In this document: positions 1 to 8,834 of the stretch, piece by piece
Layout: every line of letters starts with the position of its first letter
Numbering within the stretch: the first letter of the stretch is position 1
Assembly: GCF_002741015.1 (NCBI RefSeq)
Contig: NZ_CP016617.1
Coordinates: 620,001 to 684,000 of the forward strand
Length of the DNA: 64,000 nucleotides
DNA from: Microvirga ossetica
GTDB lineage: Bacteria; Pseudomonadota; Alphaproteobacteria; Rhizobiales; Beijerinckiaceae
Reading direction: 5' to 3'
Program-made: the position numbers and the translations under genes
Notes under the pieces: generated by a model
Told to the model about the DNA's origin: nothing
The model's input: only the letters and a program-made list of their open reading frames with translations
Databases searched by the model: none

Positions 1-1053
1 CTCATCGTCGCCAGAAGCCGCGATCCTGCCACGACGTATGCCGCGTTCCTGCCGGCCTTGAACAAAGAGTATGCCTTCTGGATGGAAGGCGCCGACACGC
101 TTGAGCCTGGGACGGCGCATCGCCGGGTCGTGCGGCTAGGCGATGGCACGCTCCTGAACCGCTATTGGGATGACAGCGACAGCCCACGCGAGGAGTCCTA
201 CCGGGAGGATGTCGAAACGGCTCGCGCATCGAACCGACCAGCGGCGGAGGTTTACCGCGATCTCCGTGCTGCCGCCGAAAGCGGATGGGACTTCAGCTCG
301 CGCTGGCTCGCCGATGGCAAGTCGCTCGCAACCATCAACACCACCGCTCTGGTGCCTGTCGATCTCAACAGCCTGCTATTCCATCTCGAGACGACCCTCG
401 CCAAGGCCTATGCGGCATCTCGCAAGCCGGAAAGGGCCGCCGAGTTCAGGGCACGTGCAGCGCTGCGCAAGGCGGCGGTTCGGCGTTATCTCTGGGACGC
501 TGGCGAAGGCATTTACACGGATTATCTCTGGCGCGAGGGCAAGCCGACCGGAAAGGTGACCGCTGCCAGCTTGTACCCGCTGTTCTTCGGGCTTGCCACC
601 CAGGCTCAGGCGGATCGTGTGGCTAAGGTCGTGCGATCCCGCCTGCTGAAGCCGGGCGGCCTTGTGACCACCACGGTTCAGTCGGGTCAGCAATGGGATG
701 CACCGAATGGCTGGGCGCCCTTGCAGTGGATCGCGATCGAGGGTCTGAATGCCTACAGCAAGAGAGCCCTTGCCCAAACGATCGCGCGGCGCTGGATCGG
801 CAGGGTCGTCACCGCCTATCGCAACACCAGCAAGCTCATGGAAAAATACAATGTAGTGAACCCTTCGCTCGTGGCCGGCGGCGGAGAATATCCGGGCCAG
901 GACGGTTTCGGTTGGACGAATGGCGTGGTGCGAAAATTACTTGTAATCGATGATGATCTAGCGGCGGGCACTCGCTGCGCGAGCCCGGTCGCAAACGACA
1001 ATCTGCCCTCGGGCCTGCCCCGGCCCGGCAGGAGCCCGAATACCCCCCGCTAG
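1..1053 (+). CDS. treA: Periplasmic trehalase (GH37), 3' part only
   Basis: Hydrolyses trehalose to two glucose molecules, normally in the periplasm. The reading frame is open from the first base, so the signal peptide and the first GH37 signature lie outside the window. What is visible matches the C-terminal two thirds of GH37: [15 protein letters not shown], then [12 protein letters not shown], the second family signature [13 protein letters not shown] (about bases 688-726) and the glycine-rich [16 protein letters not shown] near the end. About 40 residues after that motif are low-complexity and proline-rich, longer than in many trehalases. The gene ends at TAG 1051-1053 and is followed by a region of broken genes. 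OtsA, which makes the phosphorylated precursor of the substrate, is encoded near 45-46.5 kb. Family assignment is firm; the start is not visible. Confidence 0.93.
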   Translation, partial: LIVARSRDPATTYAAFLPALNKEYAFWMEGADTLEPGTAHRRVVRLGDGTLLNRYWDDSDSPREESYREDVETARASNRPAAEVYRDLRAAAESGWDFSSRWLADGKSLATINTTALVPVDLNSLLFHLETTLAKAYAASRKPERAAEFRARAALRKAAVRRYLWDAGEGIYTDYLWREGKPTGKVTAASLYPLFFGLATQAQADRVAKVVRSRLLKPGGLVTTTVQSGQQWDAPNGWAPLQWIAIEGLNAYSKRALAQTIARRWIGRVVTAYRNTSKLMEKYNVVNPSLVAGGGEYPGQDGFGWTNGVVRKLLVIDDDLAAGTRCASPVANDNLPSGLPRPGRSPNTPR

Positions 1054-1073
1054 CTCTGCTACCAGCACAGCTT

Positions 1074-1240
1074 CCTGACGAGCTGCGGTTCACGCTCCGG
1101 GCCAGGCGGTTCGGCTCTCGGGAATTGACGGCCCGGCCAAAGGATATCCCGCTTTCAGAAATTCGGCTTCGCCTGGGCACCCGCTTCGCTACGAGTACGA
1201 TCTCAATCGTCCATGGGAGCATGAACGGGACGGTCCGGCG
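1074..1240 (+). pseudogene. pRiA4b ORF-3-like protein, first broken copy
   Basis: A decayed copy of the IS1096/pRiA4b ORF-3-like family (PF07929). The + strand reads [12 protein letters not shown] and then [14 protein letters not shown] in one frame; just after TTC at 1185-1187 the family hallmark [13 protein letters not shown] continues in the next frame. Compared with the second copy (TTCCGCTAT), this copy has TTCGCTAC, so one base appears lost. The reading then stops at about 1240, where a DUF3732 fragment begins on the other strand. The protein's function is not established; family members often ride with plasmids and insertion sequences. Confidence 0.6.
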
Positions 1241-1243
1241 CTT

Positions 1244-1405
1244 AAAGAGTCTGCGTAGGTTGAGATGCGCCGCCACATGATAGCCCACCCAGTTTTCGCC
1301 GCTTCCCATCTGAGCTAAGGACAACGGGCCGTCTAGAGTGTCGGCGATAACGGTCAATTGCTTGAGGTCCAAGCGCAGGGGATTATCTCCGTGCTCAAGG
1401 CCCAA
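1244..1405 (-). pseudogene. Fragment of a DUF3732-family protein
   Basis: About 54 codons on the minus strand match the C-terminal region of DUF3732 proteins (large ATPase-like proteins of unknown function, sometimes in defence-like or mobile loci). The diagnostic stretch reads [16 protein letters not shown], then [18 protein letters not shown]. In intact members this is followed by a VPRFLxLDQP motif; here the reading dissolves after RRLF at about base 1244. Both ends are missing, and the fragment is sandwiched between two broken pRiA4b-like copies, so it is a recombination relic and not a gene. Confidence 0.55.
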
Positions 1406-1429
1406 GCGCGTGGCGTAGGCGGTTCGGCT

Positions 1430-1882
1430 CCCGGAAACTGACGGCCCGGTCTCCGGAGGTACCGCTCTCCTAGCTTCGCCTCCGCCAAGGAACCCGTTTC
1501 CGCTATGAGTATGATATCACCGTTCCATGGGAACACGGGGAGCGTCTCGAGGGCCGGCATGGCACCGAGCCCGGGAGAAGTTATCCCATTTGCATGGATA
1601 GGCAGGGGGCCTGCCCGCCAGAGGATTGCGGCGGGGTGAACCGCTTTCTGGTCCGGCGTGAGGCCTCGGCCCCTCCGGAGGTCAGTCATGATTTCGCCGT
1701 CCTGGCCGATTTCGTGGATCAGCTCGCTCTGGAGCGGAGCACAGGGGATTCATGACGTTCGGGAGGCTCTGGAACGCCTTGAGGTGTGCCAAGGGTGGCA
1801 GGGCAAGCCGTTCTCCTGCAAGGACGTCAATGCTCGGCTATTCAATGCCGAGTATCTCGACCTCATGCATCAACAGTGGTGA
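1430..1882 (+). pseudogene. pRiA4b ORF-3-like protein, second broken copy
   Basis: A longer decayed copy of the PF07929 family. In frame 1 it reads [20 protein letters not shown], then SYPICMDRQGACPPEDCGGV, the typical Cys-rich block of this family. An in-frame TAG at 1471-1473 sits where the first copy encodes Glu/Ser, and a +1 shift near 1750 moves the C-terminal part (DVREALERLEVCQGWQGKPF, then KDVNARLFNAEYLDLMHQQW) into the next frame, ending at 1882. The N-terminal third shares a direct repeat with the first copy (around 1105-1215 against 1420-1540). At least two lesions make it a pseudogene. Confidence 0.65.
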
Positions 1883-1946
1883 GGCCGTAGATCCCGTTGA
1901 TCTGATGACGTTGCTTGAGCCCTCCCGCAAGCGCACGGAGGGGCCC

Positions 1947-2099
1947 ATGCAGGTCAGAATCATGCTTCAGATCGTCGGTGACGACGGTACCGTTTGCGAC
2001 GCGGAGGAGGTTGCGTCTCTGACGAAGATCACCGAGGGAGCAGAGGATCCCGTGCCGAAAACAGCCATCAGCCGACCCGACGACGCGAGCGCATCATGA
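1947..2099 (+). pseudogene. ISKra4-family transposase, N-terminal stub
   Basis: The segment starting at ATG 1947 reads MQVRIMLQIVGDDGTVCDAE, then EVASLTKITEGAED, which matches the N-terminus of ISKra4-family transposases (basic start, then a beta segment and the EDLGL-type motif). After EGAED the homology is lost (PVPKTAISRPDD) and a TGA follows. Intact ISKra4 transposases have several hundred residues with a DDE core, none of which is present. It adds to the evidence that 1.05-2.1 kb is a mobile-element graveyard. Confidence 0.5.
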
Positions 2100-2158
2100 A
2101 GCGCTTCAAATCAACCGGGCAGGCGCAAAATCCAAGCTATATCGGGCCATTGCGGCGC

Positions 2159-2446
2159 CTAAGGACTGCCTATCTCCAAACAGCCGTGGGAGCACGTGAT
2201 CCACCCAGCCACCTGGAAGACCGACGCAGTCTTCTGCCTACTCGACTGCCTGCCGGACGGGCCGTTCCTGCCGTCGAAAGAGATGTCGGCCTGGATCTGC
2301 TTGCCGTCGTCGGACCAGCGGTAACGCATGAGGAGGGCCTTGCCCGCGCTGATCATGATCTCGCCCAGGAATCGCTGGTCCCGAATTTCCGCTCCGGCGA
2401 GTTGACGAATCGCTGCCTGAAGGTTCGGAGCATCCCATCGACATGA
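2159..2446 (-). pseudogene. Unrecognised coding relic on the minus strand
   Basis: On the minus strand bases 2430-2270 read NLQAAIRQLAGAEIRDQRFL, then GEIMISAGKALLMRYRWSDD and GKQIQADISFDGRNGPSG, with the amino-acid balance of a real protein. No good start codon is present in frame close upstream, and the tail after GRQSS looks random. I do not recognise the family. It may be the remainder of a small gene damaged by the rearrangements to its left. An alternative is a fortuitous open frame. Confidence 0.25.
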
Positions 2447-2492
2447 GTGCTTCCGTCGGTGTCTTAGCCAAGCAGATGATTCCCTTGTCGAT

Positions 2493-2786
2493 ATGGTTTC
2501 GACCCAGGGGAGGGAGATCAAGGCTCTCCAAGCGCGCTGCCAACAGCTCGAGGAGCGTGAGCAGGCGATCATGGTCGCATTCACGACCTTCTTCCATGTT
2601 CTTGCCGCCGGGAAAGTTGCGAAGCTGGAGGATGTCTCCGCCATTCTCCGCAACATCATCGACGTGGTGCAAGACGAGGCCCACCCACAGGAGTCCATTC
2701 GATTTCTTCGACGCCTCGCCACCATGCTTAATCCCCAGCCGGGCACCGGTGCGGCCGAGTTGCAAACCCACGATCCCGCTCAATAG
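2493..2786 (+). CDS. Hypothetical 97-residue protein with N-terminal coiled coil
   Basis: Not recognised. The first 30 residues (REIKALQARCQQLEEREQAI) have a heptad-like pattern, followed by a helical, hydrophobic segment (FTTFFHVLAAGKVAKLEDVS) and a leucine-rich helix (ILRNIIDVVQDEA). Composition is that of a small, soluble, all-helical protein. No clear Shine-Dalgarno lies before ATG 2493, and the frame stays open about 15 codons upstream without a start, so the original gene may have been longer and lost its 5' end. A strong hairpin at 2806-2843 lies 20 bases after the stop. Confidence 0.5.
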   Translation: MVSTQGREIKALQARCQQLEEREQAIMVAFTTFFHVLAAGKVAKLEDVSAILRNIIDVVQDEAHPQESIRFLRRLATMLNPQPGTGAAELQTHDPAQ

Positions 2787-2805
2787 AGATGCCGAACCGC
2801 CACGC

Positions 2806-2843
2806 GGGATGCGCGCCTCTGAGGAGTCCGAGGCGCGCATCCC
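2806..2843. terminator. Strong stem-loop between convergent genes
   Basis: A perfect 14-bp stem (GGGATGCGCGCCTC at 2806-2819 pairing with 2830-2843) with a 10-base loop lies between the 97-residue gene (+) and the 3' end of the ABC substrate-binding gene (-). No U-tract follows on either strand, so it could be a bidirectional terminator, a 3'-end-protecting stem, or a repetitive palindrome. Confidence 0.5.
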
Positions 2844-2889
2844 GGCGCGGTTTTCTCACGACGGGAGGCCGGATGCCGGCCGGAAGCGA

Positions 2890-4458
2890 CTATTTCACAC
2901 CCTTGAGAACAAGGTTGAGATAGACACGCCCGTCCGGGCGAGGAGCGAAGTCGAGACGGTCCGATACGCCATAGAGGTTCGGCTCGGTGAAGAGCCAGAC
3001 CACGGGAGCCTGCTGCGCCGCATAGGCTTCAGCCTCGTAGCACATCTTCTGCCACTTCGACGCGTCGAACTCCTGGGTGAAGGCGCGGAAAAGCTCTTCG
3101 AATTTCTCGTCCGACCAACTCATCCGATTCGAGCCGGAGTCCTTCTGAACCAGCAGGAGGTCGCCTTGGCAGGTATAGTCCGGCCCGGAAGAGCTGTTCA
3201 TTAGGTCCCTGTAACCGGCCCCCTGCTTGGCGCGCAATTGTGCATTGATGGCGGAGTCGATCACGCGCAGATCCTTGATCTCGATGCCAACCTCCTTCCA
3301 GTAGTCGGCTGCAACCTGGGCGATCTCCTTGTCCATAAGGTAGGACCCGTTGGTGGTGTCCATGTCCAATGCGAGACGATCGCCGTTCTTGGCCCGAATG
3401 CCGTCCCTGCCGGCGACCCAGCCGGCCTCGTCCAGAAGCTGCTTGGCCTTGGCAGGATCATAGGGAAACGGCTTGAGTTCAGGGTTGTTATAAGGTTCGT
3501 TGACCAGATCGATCCGGCACTTGGCCATCCCGCCCAAGAGCGAGGCCGCAATTTCCTCGCAGTTGATCGCGTAGTTCATCGCCTGCCGGACCCGAGCATC
3601 GGCAAGCGCCGGATGACGGCCTTGTTTGATGGCGATGAAGAGGCGGCGATAGCTCGGAGCATCCACCACCTTCACGCCGGCCGTGCTTTCCAGGTTCTGC
3701 TTCAGGTCGGCAGGCACGCCCGTAATGAGGTCCGCGGAACCGGCCTTCAGCTCGCTGATGCGCGTTGCCACCTCGGGGACCGCCTTGACAATCACGTCGT
3801 CGACGGGAGGCTTCCCAAGCCGATATTGGTCGAAAGCCTTCAGCACCAGACCTTCGCCGGCCTTGTAGGACATGAATTTGTACCCGCCTGCGCCCACCGG
3901 GGCGAAGACGACCTTCTCCGGCGGGTTCTCGGTATAGTACTTGGGCGGCAGGATCGAAACCTCGGGATTGACCAGATGGGCCGTGATAATCGGATCCGGT
4001 TGGCGCATCACGAACCGCACGGTGTAATCGTCGATCTTCTCGACCCTGTCGTATTTCAGGGCGCCCAGCGCAAAGGTAAGGTCGCCCTTGCCCGCAGCGA
4101 ACAGTTTCTTGGCGCGATCGAACGTGAACACCACCGCGTCGGCGTTGATCGGCTCGCCGTTCTGGAAGGTCAACCCTCGCCTGATCTTGATGTCCCAGTT
4201 CAGGGGGTCGACGTTGGCGATGGACTCTGCGATGGCCGGAACGACTTTGCCCTCGTTGTCCAATCGGAACAGGCCCTCATGGATCGACAGGACGACGTTT
4301 GCGTCCGACTGGGTGAACATTGGGTCGAGGCTCACGGGCTCGGCGTTCTGAAGAACCACAACGGGCTTTGCCGCTGCCCATGACGGCGATCCGGCCGCGG
4401 CGGCCGAGAGAAGTCCTAAGGCAATCATCGATCTCTGGATGAAACGGTTGGCCTTCAC
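2890..4458 (-). CDS. Dpp/Opp-type ABC transporter substrate-binding protein
   Basis: Periplasmic receptor of the SBP_bac_5 family (PF00496), binding oligopeptides, opines or similar ligands and delivering them to the permease pair encoded just upstream. The 522-residue length is typical. A signal peptide (residues 1-29, MIALGLLSAAAAGSPSWAAA) precedes the mature start; early family motifs are LDPMFTQSDAN, ESIANVDPLNWDIKIRRGLT and FQNGEPINADAVVFTFDRA, a common block around the start of the binding lobes. The start is GTG 4458, preceded by GGAGG at about 9 bases. It is the last gene of the leftward operon, separated from the permease by 284 bp holding two hairpins. The ligand cannot be told from sequence. 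Confidence 0.93.
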   Translation of the reverse strand: MKANRFIQRSMIALGLLSAAAAGSPSWAAAKPVVVLQNAEPVSLDPMFTQSDANVVLSIHEGLFRLDNEGKVVPAIAESIANVDPLNWDIKIRRGLTFQNGEPINADAVVFTFDRAKKLFAAGKGDLTFALGALKYDRVEKIDDYTVRFVMRQPDPIITAHLVNPEVSILPPKYYTENPPEKVVFAPVGAGGYKFMSYKAGEGLVLKAFDQYRLGKPPVDDVIVKAVPEVATRISELKAGSADLITGVPADLKQNLESTAGVKVVDAPSYRRLFIAIKQGRHPALADARVRQAMNYAINCEEIAASLLGGMAKCRIDLVNEPYNNPELKPFPYDPAKAKQLLDEAGWVAGRDGIRAKNGDRLALDMDTTNGSYLMDKEIAQVAADYWKEVGIEIKDLRVIDSAINAQLRAKQGAGYRDLMNSSSGPDYTCQGDLLLVQKDSGSNRMSWSDEKFEELFRAFTQEFDASKWQKMCYEAEAYAAQQAPVVWLFTEPNLYGVSDRLDFAPRPDGRVYLNLVLKGVK

Positions 4459-4489
4459 GTCGAAGATCCTCCACTTGGTTGCTGCGCAA

Positions 4490-4519
4490 GGCAGAACCGC
4501 TGACGTCAGCGGTTCTGCC
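4490..4519. repeat. Perfect 30-bp palindrome between permease and receptor genes
   Basis: GGCAGAACCGCTGAC is followed immediately by its exact reverse complement (15-bp arms, no spacer) at 4490-4519, only 32 bases before the receptor gene's GTG start (minus strand). In an mRNA running from dppC into the receptor gene it would form a very stable stem. It could act as an RNA processing or stabilising element that adjusts receptor against permease levels, or as a DNA-binding operator. Confidence 0.6.
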
Positions 4520-4554
4520 TCGATGCGTGACGGGCACTAGGTTGGTCGGTTCGC

Positions 4555-4575
4555 CGAGCGTCGCGCGGACGCTCG
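4555..4575. repeat. Second inverted repeat in the same intercistronic gap
   Basis: CGAGCGTC (4555-4562) and its reverse complement GACGCTCG (4568-4575) flank a 5-base loop. It lies 36 bp from the 30-bp palindrome in the same gap, so a transcript would carry two consecutive hairpins before the receptor gene. Confidence 0.45.
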
Positions 4576-4742
4576 CTCGCGGTGATCCGCAACGATGTCG
4601 GGCAGGCTGGCCGGCATGCTCAGAAGTTGCGCCAAGGGACCTGGACTCCCGGTTCGTTGGACGGGTGACAGGGCAGTGTTCAGTCAAGGCAGGTGCTTGT
4701 CAATCATTCCTATCGAGCGCTCCTGCGCCAGAGGAGCCAAGC

Positions 4743-5678
4743 CTAGAGTATGTTTTTCAGGCGGGGGTCGAGATAGTCGCGAAGCCAGTCGCCCAGGATG
4801 TTGATCGACAAGACCGTGAGCGAAATCGCTACGCCGGGAGGTATGGTGAGCCATTCGGCAACCCCGATATATTGGCGTCCATCGGCCAGCATGGTGCCCC
4901 AGCTTGGAATCGAAGGCGGGACGCCGACGCCCAGGAAGCTGAGCGACGCCTCGGCCACGATGTTGCTTGCAACCGAGAAGCTCGCGATCACGATGATCGG
5001 GCTCCAGATGTTCGGAAGGATGTGCTGGAACAGAATGCGCCAGCGCTTCTCGCCAGTGGCCCTCGCGGCCAGCACGAACTCCTCCTCCTTGATCGATAGA
5101 ACCTGGCCCCGGACGATGCGCCCGTATTGCACCCAGCCGGTCAGTCCGAGCACCAGGATTAGCTTGTCGAGCCCACTTCCGAGCACCGCCATGATCGCGA
5201 GCGCAAGTAGAATGGTCGGGAACGACAGCTGAATGTCGGCGATGCGCATGATGACATCGTCGATGAGGCCGCCGAAAAACCCCGAAGCCAAGCCGAGAAG
5301 CAGCCCGATCGTGCCTGAAATCAGCACGGCCGAGAGCCCTACGATGAGCGAGACCCGCGCCCCATAGATCACCCGGCTGAGCACGTCTCGGCCGAGGGTA
5401 TCGGTGCCCAACCAGAAGGTGACCCCGCTCGCATTGACGTAGCCGGGCGGCTTGAGGCGCTGGACGAGCCGGATTCCATAAGGATCGTTGGGCGCGATCC
5501 AGGCGGCGGTCACGGCCGCAAGGACCACGAGCAGGAAAACGAACGCGCTCGCGAGCGCCGCTTTGCTGCGGAGCAGGCGCACGAAGAAATGGCTCTTGGC
5601 TCTGACCGACGTCGCAGCGGCGAACTCGCTATGCACTGGTTGTGCCTCTGGTGTTGAAACGTGGCCGTTCGGGTTCAT
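4743..5678 (-). CDS. dppC: Dpp/Opp-type ABC transporter permease, DppC-like
   Basis: Second membrane subunit of the importer. From ATG 5678 it has 311 residues: a cytoplasmic N-terminal tail of about 30 residues, a first membrane helix (LASAFVFLLVVLAAVTAAWI), the OppC-N-type linker FWLGTDTLGRDVLSRVIYGA and a BPD_transp_1 domain with the ATPase-coupling EAA loop (AARATGEKRWRILFQHILPN) and the terminal SFLGVGVPPSIPSWGTML segment. The start was chosen because its ATG overlaps the dppB stop by four bases (ATGA), implying translational coupling; an upstream extension of the frame into dppB has no support. Confidence 0.93.
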   Translation of the reverse strand: MNPNGHVSTPEAQPVHSEFAAATSVRAKSHFFVRLLRSKAALASAFVFLLVVLAAVTAAWIAPNDPYGIRLVQRLKPPGYVNASGVTFWLGTDTLGRDVLSRVIYGARVSLIVGLSAVLISGTIGLLLGLASGFFGGLIDDVIMRIADIQLSFPTILLALAIMAVLGSGLDKLILVLGLTGWVQYGRIVRGQVLSIKEEEFVLAARATGEKRWRILFQHILPNIWSPIIVIASFSVASNIVAEASLSFLGVGVPPSIPSWGTMLADGRQYIGVAEWLTIPPGVAISLTVLSINILGDWLRDYLDPRLKNIL

Positions 5679-6601
5679 TCGCCAAATCGGATGCGTGGGT
5701 CGACCCAGACATAGACGAGGTCGATGATGAGGTTCACGGAGGCGAAGATCAGCGCCAGCATGATGACCCCTGCCTGGACGACGTAAAAATCCTTCGAGCC
5801 GATTGCGGCGATGATCTCGCGGCCGACGCCCGGCCAACCGAAGATCGTTTCGATGATGACCGAACCGCCGAGCAGGAAGCCGACCTCGAGGCCGATCGCC
5901 GTGACGAGCGGCAGCAGGGAATTCCGAAACACATGGACATAGACCACGCGGCTTTCCGAAATGCCTTTCGCACGGGCTGTTCGAACGAAATCGCGCTGCA
6001 TGAGATCCAGCATCGACGAGCGCGTCAGGCGCATGTTTCGCGCAATCGGGAAGGCCGCGAGAGCAATGCCAGGCATGACGAGATGTTGCCATGTGCCGCT
6101 GCCCGAAACCGGAAGCCACTTGAGGTACACGCCGAAGAACAGGATTAGCAGAATGCCGAGCCAGAAGCTTGGGATCGACTGCCCGATGAGCGCCACCACC
6201 GAAACGAGATGATCGATCGGCGTTTGGGCCTTTGTTGCCGAGAGAACGCCTAGGGGAATCGACACCACGAGCGAGAGCACGAAGGCAAAAGCCGCAAGCT
6301 GGATCGTTGCAGGAAGACGTTCGACGATCACCTCATAGGCAGGCTTGTGCCGTATGAAGGATTCGCCGAAGTCGCCCTGCAAGGCCTTGGTGACAAAGTC
6401 CGCGTACTGCACGTACCAGGGCCGGTCGAACCCCATCTTCGCCCGGAACTCGTCGATTTGCTGGACGGTCATCCGGTCGGCCCCGTCGCCGAGAATGACC
6501 TCAGCCGGGTCGCCGGTGAGAAACATCATTCCGAAGGCGACGATGCTGACGCCGAACACGACGATGACCGACTGCAGCACACGGCGGATGATGTACCGCA
6601 T
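5675..6601 (-). CDS. dppB: Dpp/Opp-type ABC transporter permease, DppB-like
   Basis: First membrane subunit of the importer, 308 residues from ATG 6601. It begins with the DppB-type N-terminus MRYIIRRVLQSVIVVFGVSI, then the periplasmic loop with FDRPWYVQYADFVTKALQGD, and the permease domain with PSFWLGILLILFFGVYLKWL. The EAA-like loop reads RTARAKGISESRVVYVHVFR, the contact site for the ATPases, followed by NSLLPLVTAIGLEVG. It lies 103 bp downstream of the second ATPase gene and overlaps dppC by 4 bp. The frame is open upstream of 6601 but that part is not conserved in type. Confidence 0.93.
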   Translation of the reverse strand: MRYIIRRVLQSVIVVFGVSIVAFGMMFLTGDPAEVILGDGADRMTVQQIDEFRAKMGFDRPWYVQYADFVTKALQGDFGESFIRHKPAYEVIVERLPATIQLAAFAFVLSLVVSIPLGVLSATKAQTPIDHLVSVVALIGQSIPSFWLGILLILFFGVYLKWLPVSGSGTWQHLVMPGIALAAFPIARNMRLTRSSMLDLMQRDFVRTARAKGISESRVVYVHVFRNSLLPLVTAIGLEVGFLLGGSVIIETIFGWPGVGREIIAAIGSKDFYVVQAGVIMLALIFASVNLIIDLVYVWVDPRIRFGE

Positions 6602-6704
6602 TTCTAGCTGGCCCTTGTCTTCAAAAGCGTGGATGCGGGCCAGCCTTGGCCCGACGCGATGGGCGCATGGCGGTGGAAATGGCGCAATCTCGGCATCGGT
6701 TACC

Positions 6705-7685
6705 TCACACCAGGTGACAAGCCGCCCAATGACCCGGCTCAACCTGCCGGAACTTGGGCTCAACCCGACGACACACCTCCTGAGCCAGCGGGCAGCGGGT
6801 GCTGAAGTTGCATCCGGACGGCGGGTTGGCCGGGCTTGGAAGATCGCCGCGGAGGATGATGCGCTGCCGCTGACGCTCAAGCGGCGGATCGGGGATCGGG
6901 ATCGCCGACAACAATGCCCTGGTATAGGGGTGAAGAGGGTTTTCGTAGAGCTCCGCACTCGTCGTGAGCTCCATCAGCTTGCCGAGATACATCACGGCAA
7001 TCCGCGTTGAGATGTACCGCACCATGCTTAAATCATGGGCGATGAACAGGTAGGTGAGCTGCAACTCCTCGCGCAACTCCTCGAGCAAGTTGACGATCTG
7101 GGCCTGAATGGAAACGTCCAGAGCCGAAATGGGCTCGTCGCAGACGATGAAGTCCGGGGACGTGGCGAGCGCTCGGGCAATCCCGATCCGCTGACGCTGA
7201 CCCCCGGAGAACTCGTGAGGGTATCGATCCCGAAGGGACGGGTTCAGGCCAACCTTAGTCATGAGGTCAGTGACGCGGCGCCTTTCCTCGGCTTTGTTGG
7301 CCGCCATGCCGTGAACGCGCAAGGGGCGAGCAACGATCTCGCTGACCCGCATGTTCGGATTCAAGGACGCATAAGGGTCCTGGAAGATCATCTGCATATG
7401 CCGCCGAGACCGACGCAACTCCGGCGCACTCTGCCGCGCGAGGTCGGAACCTCGAAAGATCACCTCCCCGCCTGTGGGCCGATAGAGCTGCAGGATCGCG
7501 CGTCCGGCAGTGCTCTTGCCGCAGCCGCTTTCCCCGACGAGCCCGAGGGTTTCACCCTTTCGGATCTCGAGGGAGATACCGTCGACGGCCTTGATGTAAC
7601 CGGTGGTCCGGTTGAGGAATGAGCCCGCCCGCGTCGGGAAGTACATCTTCAGCTGGTTTACCTGAACTAAAGCGTTCTCGTTCAT
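6705..7685 (-). CDS. dppF: Dpp/Opp-type ABC transporter ATPase, DppF-like
   Basis: One of two nucleotide-binding subunits that power the importer. From ATG 7685 it has 326 residues with Walker [10 protein letters not shown] (about residue 53), Q-loop [10 protein letters not shown], signature [15 protein letters not shown], Walker [13 protein letters not shown] and H-loop IAHDLSMV. The C-terminal oligopeptide/dipeptide extension with its cysteines ([14 protein letters not shown]) is present and typical of DppF/OppF. Its ATG overlaps the stop of the preceding ATPase gene by four bases. Confidence 0.94.
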   Translation of the reverse strand: MNENALVQVNQLKMYFPTRAGSFLNRTTGYIKAVDGISLEIRKGETLGLVGESGCGKSTAGRAILQLYRPTGGEVIFRGSDLARQSAPELRRSRRHMQMIFQDPYASLNPNMRVSEIVARPLRVHGMAANKAEERRRVTDLMTKVGLNPSLRDRYPHEFSGGQRQRIGIARALATSPDFIVCDEPISALDVSIQAQIVNLLEELREELQLTYLFIAHDLSMVRYISTRIAVMYLGKLMELTTSAELYENPLHPYTRALLSAIPIPDPPLERQRQRIILRGDLPSPANPPSGCNFSTRCPLAQEVCRRVEPKFRQVEPGHWAACHLV

Positions 7686-8665
7686 GGCGTCACCTGTGGT
7701 TTGAGCAGGTGGTTCCAGCACGCAACCGCATGCTTCGGGCCGACTTCTGCCAAGGGCGGATTGTGGATGCGACACCCGTCCGTCGCGTATGCGCAGCGGG
7801 GTACGAACGGGCAGCCCAGCAGCGGAGCGGTAAGGTTGGGCGGAAGGCCCTTGATGGCCTCAAGCTTCGTTCTGACCTTGGAGTCCAGCCGCGGCAGGGA
7901 GTTGAGAAGTCCGCGTGTATAGGGATGAGCGGGGCGGGCATAGAGCTCGTCCACGGGCGCCTGCTCGACGATATAGCCCGCGTACATGACGGCGACGCGG
8001 TCGGCCAGGCGCGCCACCACGCCGAGATCATGGGAGATCCAAATGATCGCCGTTCCCAATTCCGCCTGCAGTTGCTTCACCAACTCCACGATCTGGGCTT
8101 GGATCGTTACGTCCAGCGCGGTGGTGGGCTCGTCCGCGATGATGAGTTCCGGCGAGCAGGACAGCGCCATAGCGATCATCACCCGCTGACGCATGCCGCC
8201 AGAGAATTGGTGCGGATAGTCGTTGAGCCGTGACGCCGGGTTGGGAATTCCGACCAGGCTCAGAAGCTCGACCGTACGCGTGCGGGCCTGTCGCCGCGTC
8301 ATGCCCCCATGAGCCGTAAGACTCTCTGCAATCTGGGCGCCGATTCTCATGACCGGGTTGAGCGACGTCATGGGGTCCTGGAACACAAAGGCGATCTCAT
8401 TTCCCCGAACGCCCCTGAGCGCCTTCGGGCTCATGGAGAGCAGGTCTGTTCCTTTGAAGGAAATCTGTCCGCCAACGATCCTGCCAGGAGGGGACGGGAC
8501 GAGCTGGAGGATCGACAGGACTCCGACCGTCTTACCGCTGCCGCTTTCACCCACGATGGCCAGGCATTCCCCTCTATCCACCGAGTACGAAATCCCGTTG
8601 ACCGCGTTCACCACGCCGTCGACCGTGAAGAACTTGGTTTGCAGATCTTTTACTTCGAGCAGCAT
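7682..8665 (-). CDS. dppD: Dpp/Opp-type ABC transporter ATPase, DppD-like
   Basis: Partner ATPase of DppF. From ATG 8665 it has 327 residues: Walker [11 protein letters not shown] (about residue 40), Q-loop [15 protein letters not shown], signature [15 protein letters not shown], Walker [14 protein letters not shown]-loop ISHDLGVV and the C-terminal Cys-bearing extension [14 protein letters not shown]. The start at [12 protein letters not shown] fits the family; an upstream in-frame extension of about 42 codons looks random. The order (D, F, B, C, receptor) and the overlaps indicate one transcript, probably starting at or before the dehydrogenase gene 169 bp upstream. Confidence 0.94.
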   Translation of the reverse strand: MLLEVKDLQTKFFTVDGVVNAVNGISYSVDRGECLAIVGESGSGKTVGVLSILQLVPSPPGRIVGGQISFKGTDLLSMSPKALRGVRGNEIAFVFQDPMTSLNPVMRIGAQIAESLTAHGGMTRRQARTRTVELLSLVGIPNPASRLNDYPHQFSGGMRQRVMIAMALSCSPELIIADEPTTALDVTIQAQIVELVKQLQAELGTAIIWISHDLGVVARLADRVAVMYAGYIVEQAPVDELYARPAHPYTRGLLNSLPRLDSKVRTKLEAIKGLPPNLTAPLLGCPFVPRCAYATDGCRIHNPPLAEVGPKHAVACWNHLLKPQVTP

Positions 8666-8834
8666 CGTCACCGGGCCTCCCCGGCAGAAAGCCATGTGCG
8701 ACAGCCCTCGCGCGGCCTTGAAAGCGCTCCTCCGGCATGGGAGCAGGAGCAATGCCCCGGGCTCCCGGTCATCGGCTCTGGTTTCGAGCAATCCATTGAG
8801 CGCTTTCGGTCCATTCCAGTGCGGACGTGTGCCG

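Noticed and set aside
3238..4383. A 381-codon rightward frame inside the Dpp-type receptor gene
   Set aside because: Antisense shadow of the SBP_bac_5 gene; no recognisable domain.
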